Source: Sphaerosporella brunnea
Taxonomy: Eukaryota > Ascomycota > Pezizomycetes > Pezizales > Pyronemataceae
Assembly (NCBI GenBank): GCA_008704415.1
Contig: VXIS01000367.1
Span: 1-44,217 of the forward strand
DNA length: 44,217 nt
Direction: 5' to 3'
The translations under genes and the position numbers were made by a program. A model generated the notes under the pieces. The model ran no database searches and was not told the origin of the DNA. It saw only the letters and a program-made list of their open reading frames with translations. Of this stretch, positions 1 through 10,352 are shown in pieces. Positions within the stretch are counted from its first letter, which is position 1, and each line of letters opens with the position of its first letter.

Positions 1-450
1 ACCCATCAACCTGCAGCTGGTCTAGACGTTTCCCGACTGCTTAATGAGGTCCGTATACAAGGTTCGTGAAGGGGGTGTCTCAGCTTCATTGGCTCGGTAT
101 TCATGGGCAACTCCATCATGGAACTCATTCTTTCGTTACTTCGGCGGCGTATGCTCTCGTACAATGCGGAAGTGAATCTGATTGGCCGTGAAATAGGCGG
201 GGACGACAGGTCTGATCGCTGTATTCACGGTAGGTGCTGCTACCAATGTGGGGAGGTGTCACGTCAGAAGGTGAAAGTGAGTTAGATTCTAGGATGAGTC
301 TCTCCGGGTCTATATATACATGATCTCCCGCCGAGCCTCCTCCGCCGAGCCTCAACCCTAAGTCACGTGCCCGCACTCCACACTCCTACAGTTAGAGCGG
401 TCAATTTGCCAGCCAAACGGCAAGGGCCGCAGTGGAAGCAGTGGCCGTGC
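1..450. other. No recognisable gene; possible continuation of copia relic
   Basis: Only short ORFs are seen here. The minus strand carries an 83-residue open stretch (125-376) with no motif I recognise. It lies just downstream, in the minus direction, of the copia gag relic, so it may be decayed protease/integrase sequence, but no catalytic motif is visible to prove that. Confidence 0.3.
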
Positions 451-939
451 TCATCGTTCAAGCCCATTCGAGCGCGGCGCGGGAAGCATTTGAGTTTTAT
501 CAGCACACGGCATTGTACTCGCCATCTCTCTCCCTTCTTGGACGTAAGGAGCTCGCTCCCTAGCTATCGCCGCAGCGAAAGCAGCAGCATCAGGAGCCAC
601 AACACACTCCTCGGGTTTCGCATATCGAACGTCGGCAGGCCAGAGGTTCCCTCCACTGAGTTCGCAGAGATCGTCGTAGGCATTGTGAACTATCGTGATC
701 AACTTCTCATTCAATACGTCATCGTGCTCCAGGAAAACCGGCGCCGGGATGCGGAGACCAGCAGTGTGTGGATGACACTCCGATGCCGGCAGCTGTTGGT
801 CTTTCGTCATTTTGGTCGCTTTCATCGTCTCCGGCAGCGGTGTATAGTCCGATGCCATCAGAAGATGATTGATGCCTCCCACCGCTTTGGCTTCGGACAT
901 CCCTTCATTCCAGCTCGGCTCAGTTTCGTATTTCGTATT

Positions 940-981
940 GCAGAAGCGTCTGATATGGCCTGTTTGTCCGCAATGCCAGCA
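940..981 (-). other. CCHC zinc knuckle of the gag relic
   Basis: Minus-strand translation gives CWHCGQTGHIRRFC, a perfect C-X2-C-X4-H-X4-C knuckle. It sits in a different frame from the neighbouring gag pieces, which shows at least one frameshift on either side. Confidence 0.85.
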
Positions 982-1544
982 GGTCGGACCGCTTCCTTTC
1001 GTCTGTCCGCCTTGCGAAGCCTTTTCTGTATCTCTTTTCGCCTACATCGCCGCATCTGTGACAGCCGCCTCTCTCGCTGCTACGACCCTTGATGCAGGAA
1101 TTGATCTCTCACACAGTTCCATTCGCTTCAGAATCTTTGCGAAACCGCAGTCGTCGGCATCTATCATATCCAGGATTTTAGTCTACAGGTGACTCCAATG
1201 CGCATCGTCTGGTAGGCCGTTATGTATGATAGGTAGTAGCGATTAACCTGTCGTAAATTACAGTGCCAGCTGCATTTCACATTGCTGCGGTTGCCTTGAA
1301 GTTGCTCTGGTATTTGCGGATACTGTCGTACTCCATCCGCTTCGTTTTCAGTTGTGCCGTGAGACCGCCATGGGATTTCGCTCTGCAGCTCGTCCATATC
1401 CCTCAGCAAGAGCATCCCGCAGCGCTTTTGCAGTGTCCAAGGTTTCATCGTCTTCAACCTTCATCAATATGGAGTCATGCAGCCCAGAAAAAATCAGCGC
1501 TCGCACTCTCTGTTGATCTCCAGGGTGATATTCAGATCGGCGGT

Positions 1545-2843
1545 TAGTGTTGCGCACAAGCGGAGTCGAGTTGAGCTTGGGGGTAGGCTCGAGCTCGCTC
1601 GTGCAATTTTGACGCTCGACTCGCGAGCTCGAGCCGGGGAAGGATGAGCTCGAGCTAAAGCTCGAGCCCGCAATATAAAATCACCTTTTGACGCCTCCGG
1701 GAGCTGTTGCAGGGCAATGTAAATCATCTATGACAGTATAAAGTGAGCAGATCAATTCCAGATCAATCGGATAAGTCTGAGAGACCCGAAGAGGAGTTGA
1801 GCGAAGCTTCAACGTCCGATTCAACACCCTCTGCTGCATCATGGTCACGCTGAGCGGTCTGTATAGTTTCACCAGTCGGCCCTGGTTCGTTCTCCGCCTC
1901 CTGCTATATCCATTTTTCCCAGGGTTTCACATCCGTCTACTTCAGGCAACGATTGAGCAGTAGAAGAACGCTACTCGATTCTTCGAGAAGACGGTTCCGC
2001 TTCTTGGTGATTATGTCACCAGCCACTCAGAAAAGTTGCTCGCAGGGTACGCTGGAGGCACATGTCGCAAGGTAATCTCGTGCCATTCTTGCAAGAGTCG
2101 GGAATCGGTCCTCATTGAGCTTCCACCAGTGAAGCCGGTCGGTCTTTAAGTCCACCGGTGGTTCGCACAAATAACGTGTAGTCTCGGATGCCTCCATTGT
2201 GCCTGAAGCGAGCCTGGACTCGCCGTCCAATGTTGCCAAACATTGCAGCAAGATCTTCATCTACTTGAACTCTTTGAAGGTGACGGTTTTTGATTGTTTC
2301 CACTGAGCCACGGCTATAGTTGTCCTCTAGAACAGACTCCAAACGTGCACGGGTCACCCCTACTGATGCGGATGACCACCTCAACCTCCTCACGAAATAT
2401 TATCCTACGGGCGTAGAGAAAGGCGGTATATGGTGAAGTTGCCTGTCCACTGAGCGTCCGTGCCCCAGCCGCAGCATGCAAATGTATCTTGAGCCATTAG
2501 AGTGAGGTCAACAGCGGTGAGAACAGCTCTTTACCCCAACGTCCACTGAGCTCTTTGTAGAATGCTCGGATCGCAGCTTCTTCCATACGTGCACTGAGCG
2601 CTGGCTGATTGCTCTCTGACGTTCGTGAGACTGTCCGGGTGAAGTTGTGGCTTCGGAGTTGAGAGGGGGGGGGGGTGGTTGTAGGAGGGGGGGGAAGCGG
2701 GGTGGGAGTCAACTTGAGAACCTCGTGCTATCTGGAAAGCTGGAATGACTCGAGCCCGAATCGAGCTCAAAAATTTTTTGATCGAGCGCGCTCGAGCGCA
2801 AAAATACATAGACTCGAGCCGGCTCCACTCGTGCGCAACACTA
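1545..2843. mobile_element. hAT transposon with terminal repeats and 8-bp target duplication
   Basis: The left end reads TAGTGTTGCGCAC and the right end is its reverse complement, GTGCGCAACACTA. ATCGGCGG precedes the left end (1536-1543) and is found again at 2843-2850, an 8-bp duplication as expected for hAT; the exact border is ambiguous by one base. Both subterminal regions (about 1558-1675 and 2750-2830) are packed with CGAGC/GAGCTC words. Inside is a minus-strand transposase relic. The element sits in the copia gag relic, so it is the younger insertion. Confidence 0.9.
1938..2716 (-). pseudogene. hAT transposase relic (C-terminal half)
   Basis: The minus strand encodes the hAT dimerisation domain: LHWWKLNEDRFPTLARMARDYL, then CEQLF, a stop, then VAGDIITKKRNRLLEESSS and LLLLNRCLK before a TAG at 1938-1940. 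In the family the residue after F is Ser (F-S-V-A-G-D), so TGA in place of TCA has cut the most conserved motif. Farther upstream, AFYKELSGRWGK at about 2540 is another hAT signature and is followed by a GTAA splice-donor-like sequence. The N-terminal half with the BED finger and DDE core is missing. The element could only move with help from another copy. Confidence 0.85.
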
Positions 2844-3067
2844 TCGGCGGAATAATGATAGCAGCAGTTACGCTAGGCCGGATCGTCGCATGGCAGGTCG
2901 TCTTCGTCCGATCAACTGATTGTCGATCCATGTGGTACAGTCAGCGGTTTCGATTGCTGTCGATAGCCATATATCAGGGCATACAGTCCTGCTCCCTGCA
3001 GCTTCATCGCTTTCATCCAAACTGGGTAGTTATCACCATGGAGCGATGGTTCTGATTGGGTCGCCAT

Positions 3068-3398
3068 CAGGTTTTCGTGGAGCTAAATCCGTTTCTTCTC
3101 GGCCCGTTAACGATCTTCCAAGCTCCCTTGCTGAGCTGACTGGAAGAGAAGTGCTATGTACAAAATACTTAACCTCCGCTTGCTTAAACCCCGCTTGCTC
3201 GATCACCCCCGAATCACTCCCTACATGGTGAAAGACTCATCCGATCACGACGAACTAGGCCTATTGGTGCTGAGGGTAGACGTGTCGGCGGGGGGCTCAT
3301 AATCTCCGTGATCTCAAAAAAAGCAATCGTGCAAAGGACAACGAAGGGTCATAATATGCGCGCAACCATATATAGTTTTTCTAACTAGACGTGATTGA
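3068..3398. other. Intergenic; possible degenerate copia primer-binding site
   Basis: No gene. On the minus strand, ATTATGAGCCCCC (about 3291-3304) resembles the primer-binding site GGTTATGAGCCCGG of the two clearer copia elements here and lies about 225 nt upstream of the gag ATG at 3067. The LTR expected beyond it is not recognisable before the neighbouring gene ends at 3399. Confidence 0.3.
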
Positions 3399-4504
3399 TT
3401 ACATTTTCAAAACTTCGGCAAGCTTGGCCTCCGACAAAGTCAGCATGTGAAGGTCACAGTCGACCTGGAATCTCGACATCTCGGGCTTGAATTTCTGCAC
3501 GAAGATCTCGGCAGCGTCCGCGTCCCCGTTGCTGAGAATTGCTTCAAGTTTCGCATGGCCCGCGAGCCTGCTCTGCTGGTGGAATGCGCCCACAGTGGTC
3601 TTGAAATGGTCCATCACGGCCGCAAAGCTCTCGTCCGTGGCACGATGAATGGCCTCTTTAAGTTCAGTGCGACAACGATCGAATCCCGCACCAACGCCAT
3701 GAGCGTCATGGCCATCTTCCGAACGTTCACGGCGACGACGATCCAATCCTGAACAAACTCCACGAGCGTCATCCGAAATTTCACGGCGACGATCGAATGC
3801 AGTACCAGCTCCATGAGCGTCATCCTCATGATCCGAAATTTTATAGCGAGGATCGAATGCAGCACCAACGCCACGAGCGTCATCATCATCATCCGAAATT
3901 GCATCGCGAGGATCGAATGCAGCACCAGCTCCACGAGCGTCATCCTCATCATCCGAAATTTCATAGCGACGACGGGCACCATCAGCTCCGCGGGCGTCAT
4001 CGCCATCTTCCTCACGATCGTTAGCTTGGAGTTCCTCGGGCAACTCCAGCACTGGGCGCTGTGGCAGCGGCCCAAGCGCCTGGGTGCCAAAGGGCTTTTG
4101 GCTCCGGTGCCCAATCGCCCACATCTGCGTCCCGAATCGGTAAAGGTTGTTGCCCTCCGCAACAACGCTGAGACCAGCGAACACGGCACGGTACCAAGTG
4201 CTCAGCGACAGGCGGTTAAAAGCAACCGTGAGAACCCTAGCCCACTTGCTCTTCGAACCAGTCTTCTTGTTCTTGGGGAGATAAATCTCCAATCCCTGGG
4301 CGATGATGAATTTCACAAGATCAATATAAAACTTCGGCTCGTTTCCTGCAGGGGCGGCGAGGCCGAACCTGGCGTACTCTTCGGCCACTGTCATTCTGCT
4401 GGATGCAAGGTTAGAATTGCCATGTAGCGGAGGACAGATCTATCGACTCACGGGTTGTTGTTGTTTTTGTTGACAGCAAGTTCTGGACCCAGCGACAGAA
4501 ACAT
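3399..4504 (-). CDS. Two-exon gene with six 20-residue acidic/basic tandem repeats, function unknown
   Basis: I read exon 1 as 4504-4452 and exon 2 as 4398-3399, joined by a 53-nt intron (GTGAGT...CCAG, 4399-4451) that keeps the frame, giving 350 residues. A start at the internal ATG at 4394 is the alternative. Residues 1 to about 125 are a mixed, Lys-rich segment without a domain I recognise. Next come about six tandem units of the pattern [ED]DDARGVGAAFDRRREIS, encoded by a 60-nt minisatellite. The last ~90 residues are helical (FAAVMDHFKTTVGAFHQQ...) and end in LTLSEAKLAEVLKM. The same repeat occurs in a decayed plus-strand ORF at 5.3-6.1 kb and in a small gene at 23.6 kb. The long open frame through a repeat array and a clean intron argue for a living gene. 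Function is not inferable. Confidence 0.65.
3680..4000 (-). repeat. 60-nt in-frame minisatellite (about six units)
   Basis: Units recur every ~60 nt with the plus-strand words 'ccgaaatt' and 'cacgagcgtcatc'. They translate on the minus strand as DDARG-[AV]-G-x-x-F-D-x-R-x-x-I-S. One unit is shorter but stays in frame. Confidence 0.85.
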
Positions 4505-4724
4505 GTGGGTAGAGGAGATTATATTAAAGGTAAGGTGGTTAGGCGCTGGTTTCTGCTCTTAAGGTGCACTTACCCTAACCTTAAGCTAACTACATCTCTT
4601 ATCTAGTTGACGCTCGGATCTATATGGAGAGTAGAGTGATGTTTTCAACGTCACTCTACACAAGACACTCCCCCTATCCGAGCATAAACTGTAAATCCGT
4701 ATCCCACATCCGTATCGATGCCCA
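4505..4724. other. Short intergenic stretch
   Basis: No gene or motif recognised. The inverted words 'gagtagagtgatg' and 'cgtcactctac' at 4626-4660 can form a small hairpin, possibly part of a decayed LTR flanking the RNase H relic. Confidence 0.25.
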
Positions 4725-5291
4725 TCATTCCTCCTTAGTTTCTCGACGCCTCAATCCAATCGCTTTGACGAACGCTGCGTGCTTGGCCGATCCGACCGGC
4801 TTCATCAAGCCGTCGGCCAACTGCTCTTCACTACCAACGTGTTCCAACGTAAGGTCACCGGATTCGATGTGATCGCGTATCGCATGGTAGTGAATCCTGA
4901 GGTGCCTTGTCGCATTCGGAAAGCCGTTGTTGAGAGTGTCGGTACTGGCTGTGTTGTCGCCTCGAAGCGTAATCGCCTGGCTGACGTTTCCTTGGCCGAT
5001 TTCGCGGGCGATATCTCGCATCCAGCTCGACTGTCTGTATGCGCTGTCCATGCCAATCAGTTCCGTCACCATGCTGCTATGCGCTACCAATCCTTGTTTC
5101 TTCGACTTCCACAAATCCGGATCAGATGACCACGAAGACGCGGCAATCCGGCAAGTGTGGAGCGGTGTGAGCCACCCCCCTCGTGATTCTTGATTCCGCT
5201 GATAACCTTTCTTAGCAGCTGTACCTGGACGCGTTACGGAGCGCCGCATATCTGTGTTCGAAAGAGGAACCAAAACAACATTGCGGCCCAC
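4725..5291 (-). pseudogene. pol: Ty1/copia RNase H domain relic (3' end of pol)
   Basis: The minus strand is open for 188 codons. From about 5120 down it shows the copia-type RNase H run: SKKQ-like WKSKKQGLVAHSSMVTE, then WMRDIAREIG, ITLRGDNTASTDTLNN, RHLRIHYHAIRDHIESG and EEQLADGLMKPV, ending at the natural C-terminus. RNase H removes the RNA strand during reverse transcription. The reverse transcriptase that should precede it is absent: sequence upstream of about 5210 is the repeat ORF of the opposite strand. This is an orphan 3' fragment. Confidence 0.8.
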
Positions 5292-6111
5292 TCAATTCTT
5301 CTGGTGCCGGATTCGCCGTCGTCGCCAAGAAGTTTCGGAATATGAATTTGATGCGCGTGGAGTTGGTTCCAGATTGGATCGTCGTCGCCGTGAACTTTCG
5401 AAAGATGACCATGACGCTCGTGGAGTTGGTGGTTCGGATTGGATCGACGTCCGTCGGGTTGGTGCTGGATTCGATCTTGGAACGACTTGGGACCCAGCAG
5501 AAGAATGGAGCTGGCAGGAGTGGGAGAGTTGGGGCCCGCTCAACAGTTCCGGATGCGCTGCAGGCGTTCATCTACAACTCCTGCTCCACCTACATTTGGG
5601 CTACTCGGAAGACGATGACGGCCGTGGAGTTGGTAGTGCAGGATTCGCTGGTCGTCGCCTTGGAAGTTTGGAAAACGATGAAGACGCCCCGGGAGTTGGT
5701 GCCGGAATTCCTCCTGCCGAGCTTGCTGACATTAGATTCGATCTTGGAAAGACTTGGGACCCAGCAAAAGAATGGAGCTGGGAGGAGTGGGAGGGTTGGA
5801 GCCCGCTCAAAACTTCGGAACCACTCCGGTGCCGGATTCGTCTGTCGTCACCTTGGACGTTCGGAAGATGAATATGACGCTGGTGAAGTTGGTTCTGGAT
5901 TGGATCGCCGTCGCCGTGAACTTTGGTAAGATGACCATGACGCTCGTGGAGTTGGTGGTTCCGGATTGGAACGACGACTGTGGAGTTGGTGCCGGATTGG
6001 ATCTCGGAACAACTTAGGGCCCAGCAAAAGAATGGAGTTGGGAGGAGCGAGAGGGTTGGGGCCCGCTCAACACTTCGGAATAGCTCTTGCATCCATACTG
6101 ATGTTGGTACC
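5254..6111 (+). pseudogene. Decayed ORF built from DDARGVG repeats and WDPAEEWSW modules
   Basis: The plus strand is open for 205 codons from 5254. It shows FDARGVGSRLDRRRRELSK, DDHDARGVGGSDW and FDLGTTWDPAEEWSW-QEWESWGPL; a second round ends FDLGKTWDPAKEWSWEEWEGW. A third round is only visible after a frameshift near 5870 (SEDEYDAGEVGSGLDRRRREL) and carries a stop near 6016. So there are about three long units, each made of the 20-residue DDARGVG repeat plus a Trp-rich cap. The short repeat is shared with the 3399-4504 gene and the gene at 23.6 kb. I take it for a broken member of that family. The Trp-rich cap is not found in the other two. Confidence 0.5.
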
Positions 6112-6789
6112 GGTGTTCATCTGTCACTGCGGGTCTTGCTGGTGTAGGGGGAAAAGGAGGGGTCTTGGGTGGGGTTGCAGATGTGTGCGTTTAAAGAATT
6201 CATCCAGCATTGATAGAGCACACTATCGCGACCTATGAGGCCTTCAAAAACCAGTCACCAGGCCTATCCGCACATCAAAAGTGAACGAATTTGTCACCGT
6301 CACTTCCTCCCTGTACGAAGAGACAGTGACGCAATACAAGTGTATTCGTTTTTGACTTCGCCCGATCACCTATCAGACTTTAATACAATTGCCACCAGCA
6401 CCTCATCTAACGCGTTATTAACATCAACTGAAATGCATCCGTCAGTATATCGTATCAACTACGGAAGCCGAAGTAGTCTAAAAAGTAATGAGCCCTTGCG
6501 TTGTTCAGACCTTGAGGATCTAGAAGCTCTACCGTTCATCACATTCTATAAGACATGTACGATCGAATTCAACAGCGTTCACGAAGCACAAGAATAATTG
6601 CATGTTGCTTGCTGGCTATTACTAATGCCCCGAGGGCTAGAATATTCCCCTCCAACTGTTTCGGTTTGTAGATGCAATTGAAGGGGTTTGACGAGCATAT
6701 GCTAGCCCACTAGCACCCATCCAACTACCTCAGGCAACAGACTTGTTTTACCATGCATAGTTAGAGAGGGTTGTCGGATTCAGGCGTGT
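6112..6789. other. No recognisable gene
   Basis: One 120-codon plus-strand ORF (6235-6597) lacks any motif or family resemblance that I can see. The stretch 6600-6780 is non-coding and may include the 3' part of the truncated copia element on the minus strand. Confidence 0.3.
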
Positions 6790-7292
6790 TTACACGTCGA
6801 GGCACTTTTTTGAGTTTCGAGCATTGCTAACGAGAGCTTCGGCAGCTGCATCGGATTGGTTTCGCATAGATCGCAGTCGCTCGTCTTCAAGCAATGCGTC
6901 TATGATAGACTGGACGGTTGCGAGAGGGTTGGATTGCTGGATCTTGGCCGTAACTTCGAAGACAGGCGGGAGCGAAGCGAATATGTAGGTTTTGAAAGCG
7001 GTATCGGAGATCTCCTCGGCGGTCCCGCGGATCTGGTTTTGCATCTGGCGAAGCTCACAGAAGAAGTCGCCAATAGGGGCTCCGGGAGTCGGTTTCAGAG
7101 AGATGAATCGCTGGTGGACCTTGATGACGTTGGCGCAGGAGATGTAGATGCTAGCTGCGGCGTCTTCGCTTCTGCGACGGTGGTCCTTAAACTTCTGGAT
7201 GACTCTGTCGGTCGCGCGAAGCAGGCGTCGCATGTCCTTCCGCGTGCTTGAAGATATCTTTCGTCGGATTGGTTTTGGCCAGTGGTAATGCG
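6790..7292 (-). pseudogene. gag: Ty1/copia gag fragment
   Basis: The minus-strand ORF has the UBN2/retrotransposon Gag helical pattern: VHQRFISLKPTPGAPIGDFF, LRQMQNQIRGTAEEISD and TYIFASLPPVFEVTA, ending in NPLATVQSIIDALLEDERLRSM. It matches the gag of the element at 13.3-15.0 kb nearly word for word (NPLATVQTTIDALHEDEPLRSM). It follows directly the primer-binding site at 7293-7306 and stops soon after the segment CLDV; the zinc knuckle, integrase and RT are missing. The N-terminal ~40 codons are open but lack a clean Gag start, which suggests an internal deletion. Confidence 0.75.
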
Positions 7293-7306
7293 CCGGGCTC
7301 ATAACC
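7293..7306 (-). other. Copia primer-binding site (half-tRNA initiator Met type)
   Basis: The minus strand reads GGTTATGAGCCCGG directly after the LTR. Its complement, CCGGGCTCATAACC, is the anticodon arm of eukaryotic initiator tRNA-Met (anticodon CAU within GGGCUCAUAACC). This is the half-tRNA priming mode described for Drosophila copia. Confidence 0.75.
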
Positions 7307-7536
7307 TGTTGGAAATAGTCTAAGCGTGGAGGTCAAGCGTAGGCGGGGTGGTAGATGATGGGAAAGGTGATTGTCTTATTGCGCTCTAAGAGGCTATCTA
7401 GGCGCGTATATATACCCTTCCAAGCGTTACCATGATGTCATTCGGTCCTCCATCATAGCATATCACTACTCCAAGCACTCGCTCTTACTCGTCATTATCC
7501 ATGCCGTAACCATGCCTAGAAAGCCAGTTTCCAACA
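7307..7536 (-). repeat. Copia 5' LTR, 230 bp
   Basis: Bounded by TGTTGGAAA and TTTCCAACA, with a primer-binding site immediately inside. About 219 bp at 13320-13538 is the same LTR in the other orientation. It contains a TATA-like word (GTATATATAC at about 7401-7410) in the conserved central part. It ends 514 bp upstream of the kinase gene start, so it could influence that promoter. Confidence 0.85.
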
Positions 7537-8050
7537 CTTCTATCCCGAAATTTTCCACCTTGTATCCGACCCCATAGAGTTATGGGAAGTTCTCCACTTA
7601 CTATAAGGTTCCATCCAAGCGGGTTCCGGGCTCGGTTTGCAATTAACGGTCATCCCCTCTATTTACCCCAACCCCAGCGAGGTAAAGACCACTCTGCGGC
7701 TGCTGCTGTGCACCTGGCCGTTGGCCCAATGCCGGGTGCATTTCGTACGTCATGTGTGTCTTGCAACGTCGTTCATCACCCACTCTCTGAGCCGTGCCTC
7801 AAGGGGTGACATTCAATGGGCGAGCAATTTCCTGACCATACCATGGCATTCAAACCTTTGGGAATCAAGCCCACAAGCCACCCCCAATAACAACAACAAG
7901 TGCGAGTACAATTCCAAAGTTGAAAGGTTAGTCTCCCATGAATCTGTGAGAAGCGATAGATGCAGCATCCACACACTCCCTCATAAACACTTCCACATCA
8001 AAACATTCAAGCCAGAACTGACCATCGCTACCCATCACGAATACATCACA
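7537..8050 (+). promoter_or_regulatory. Upstream region of the nuclease-kinase gene
   Basis: No convincing ORF. The last ~100 bases are C/A-rich (ACACACTCCC, CACTTCCACATC), typical of a fungal leader, and run into ATG at 8051. No certain TATA box; CTATAAGG at about 7600 is a candidate only. Confidence 0.3.
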
Positions 8051-10176
8051 ATGATTCCGGCCACACAACCGCCGGACGCCGCAACCACGCGGTTTCCGAA
8101 CCTGGTAGATGATATTCTCACCGAGGGTGTTCTGAGCAATATTTTCGAAGGTATGGCGCCAATCATCCCACCGGTTTGTCTGGAAGTCTCACCCGTCGAC
8201 CCCTGCAGACTTCGTCGACGCGGTCGAGGGTTGGCAGAAATGGACGCACAACAGGCAGCATCACAAATTTGAGACTATACTTGCGCAGGGCGTCAACAAA
8301 TACAAGCAGGCGCTTGATCGACAGGCCAAGGAATACGATAAACAGCTGCGAGAGCGAGACGCGCGGTGCGAGGAAGTCAAGCTTGCGAGCGCCACGCAAG
8401 CCAAGGACTACGAAAATCAGCTGCGACGACTGGAGGCCGGGTATGAAAAAGCGTTGAGAGACCGAGACGCCCGGCACGAAAATATGAAGCTTGTCCTTGC
8501 CGCCAAATCGCTTGTTCTCGTTGAACGCGAGGCGCAATTGAAGCACTACTGGGGCGACGAATTGGGTATATGAGCTGCCCCCCCCGTCGCAACCACAGCG
8601 GCTTCTGACAACACGCATAGATGTGAAATCGCGCACGGAATTCTGGACCGAGCAGGTCGCCAAAGGTGTCATCGAAGACACTGCCAGGCCGCTGAACGTA
8701 CGTGGCGTGTTATCCGTCGCATGCACCAAGATGGCAAAGCGCATTGCCGACAGCGAGGACATCGTTGCGGAAGAGGACTCGTACGCACCCATCAAGAACC
8801 TGCTGACGAAGGCTCTCGGGAAAACATCGATGGTGTTCGACACGCACAACAATGACTATCTGAACAAGAAGAAGCCCGACCTCACCGTGTCGTTGCCTGT
8901 GATCAAGTCCCCACACGCGGCATACGTCCGCACGTTGGTCGACATGAAGGCGCGTAACGTCAAGCTGGACAACGACGGCCGTGGCCACGTGCTCGGGTAC
9001 CTCTACAACGTTGCCAAAGTGCAGACGTCGCGGACACGGTTCACCGGGCTGCTCTCGAATATCGACGAGAACATCTTCATTGTGGTTGTGCGGAGTGACA
9101 CAGGAAGGTTCAGGGCGTGGTGCCACGCACCCGTCAGTTTCGAACAGGCGATGGCGCATATCAAGGATATCGCCAACGATCCGTTGGAGACGCCGTTCAA
9201 TCCCAAGTTCAGTTGGGAGTTGGGCAACATCCGTCAGCACCTGGGCACGACGCCGCAATCGGTGGTAGCTGAATTCGCGCTTCCCAGCCCCGATGCGGTG
9301 CGGTCGCAGAAATGGAAGTGGGCAAATGCAGTCACAGGCGAGCCCTCTGGCACGGTGTGCGTGAAACGCGTCAGCAAAGCGGCGAATGATTTCGCCAAAG
9401 AAATCAAGATGCTTCAAAAGATCGCTGAGCAGGGCGGGCACGAACGGTTGCCGCAGCTGGTTTTCCATCAATCCGACAACCGCGAGTATGGAATGCTGCC
9501 TGTCGGCTGTCCAATTATTCCAGCGGTGTTCAACCGAAACCCAACGTTGGCGCGCGCAGTTCTTTCGGATGTCTGGGACGCTCTGGGCTGGCTACATGGC
9601 CACGGGATTGTTCACCGAGACGTGCGTTGGGATAACATTGTTACGCATAACGATCGCGGGGTTCTGATCGATATTGGAAGTGCCATTGAAGCGACGAAAC
9701 CATCTCCAGCGTATGTGGGCGGTATGCTATGTATTCCACCTCGTCTGCTCGATGGTGACAGGATGAACGAGGCCTACTATGCGACGCCCGCCGACGATCA
9801 TCACGCCTTCATACTTCTGGTCAACACGTTGATGTTCCCTCAGTGCGTCTACCAGTTCAACTCCGGGAACGTGGCACACAAGAATTCAACCGAAAACAAA
9901 GCTCTCCGGAAACTTTGGAAAGCACTGAGGGATTCGGATTGTTGGGGTCCATATGTCACCGCAGCCGAAGGCGGAGACAAGAAGAAGTTACGAAAGCTGA
10001 TAGAACTCATCTTGACGGTGGACGCATCTATGCAGGACCTCCTATCTTCCGCGCTTTCCGATGGTGTTACGGATGACTCTCCGGATGCGCCCGCGACGGC
10101 GGAGTTGGTTGGCACCGACAATTTGATTAAGGCGGCAGGCTTGGTCGGAAAGGTGGGGGCTTTGAATATATGTTAG
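8051..10176 (+). CDS. Coiled-coil / PD-(D/E)xK nuclease-like / protein kinase-like protein (CR-effector type)
   Basis: I read three exons: 8051-8150, 8209-8565 and 8621-10176, with introns of 58 nt (GTATGG...GCAG) and 55 nt (GTATAT...ATAG), giving 670 residues. Residues ~35-150 form a coiled coil with an internal duplication (YDKQLRERDAR / YEKALRDRDAR). Residues ~155-350 hold a nuclease-like core: KKPD (D239) followed by LVDMKARN (D260, K262), the PD...DxK signature. Residues ~385-600 resemble a protein kinase: VK at K401, E413 as helix-C Glu, HRDVRWDN (H484-R485-D486, N491) and LIDIGSA, where DIG replaces DFG (D503). No clear Gly-rich loop is seen. The order REase-like then kinase-like is known in Crinkler/CR-type effectors and fungal FunK1-like kinases. 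There is no signal peptide. Catalytic residues look kept, so activity is possible but unproven. Confidence 0.8.
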
Positions 10177-10222
10177 ATAATATGAGACAGTGAGGATAAT
10201 GGGCATACAATCTTTGATGAGC

Positions 10223-10352
10223 TTAATCATCAGTATGAGGAATGAGCATCAATATCAGTCTAACCACCTCCATTCTGGCTGTAAACCGCACCCAAGCCTG
10301 TTCCGTATCTAGGTAAACCATCTCGGTGGTTTCCGGTAAAATGGCAATAAGC
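10223..10352 (-). pseudogene. Truncated copy of the beta-grasp repeat gene (3' end)
   Basis: Read on the minus strand this gives LPETTEMVYLDTEQAWVRF and MEVVRLILMLIPHTDD followed by TAA. It is almost identical to the last domain of the gene ending at 18485, including the downstream ATTAAGCTCATC. Only the C-terminal half-domain is left. It lies tail-to-tail, 46 bp from the stop codon of the nuclease-kinase gene, so both may share the 3' region. It is clear evidence of movement of this gene family within the window. Confidence 0.85.

Larger units (their letters stand above)
451..3067 (-). pseudogene. gag: Ty1/copia gag relic, split by a hAT insertion
   Basis: On the minus strand an ATG at 3067 opens a typical copia Gag start, with the words LHGDNYPVWMKAMKLQGAGLY (DUF4219-like 'G.NY..W...M' pattern). 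The reading is interrupted at 2851 and resumes below 1536 with a helical UBN2-like stretch (ILMKVEDDETLDTAKALRDAL). After frameshifts it reaches a CCHC zinc knuckle, CWHCGQTGHIRRFC, at 940-981, and then a 149-residue tail. Gag packages the retrotransposon RNA into virus-like particles and the knuckle binds nucleic acid. The gap is exactly filled by the hAT element at 1545-2843. Frameshifts on both sides show that the gene is dead. Assignment to copia is firm; the 3' limit is not. Confidence 0.8.

Noticed and set aside
451..900. 149-codon minus ORF as an independent gene.
   Set aside because: It lies directly after the zinc knuckle in the gag relic and reads on from it after a frameshift, so it is better explained as copia sequence.
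7293..7306. Possible tRNA gene, because CCGGGCTCATAACC equals a tRNA-iMet anticodon arm.
   Set aside because: No acceptor, D or T arms surround it, and the sequence abuts an LTR three times; it is a primer-binding site.
8710..9471. 253-codon minus ORF opposite the nuclease-kinase gene.
   Set aside because: It is a shadow: the plus frame carries the domain motifs and introns, and the minus frame has no recognisable domain.
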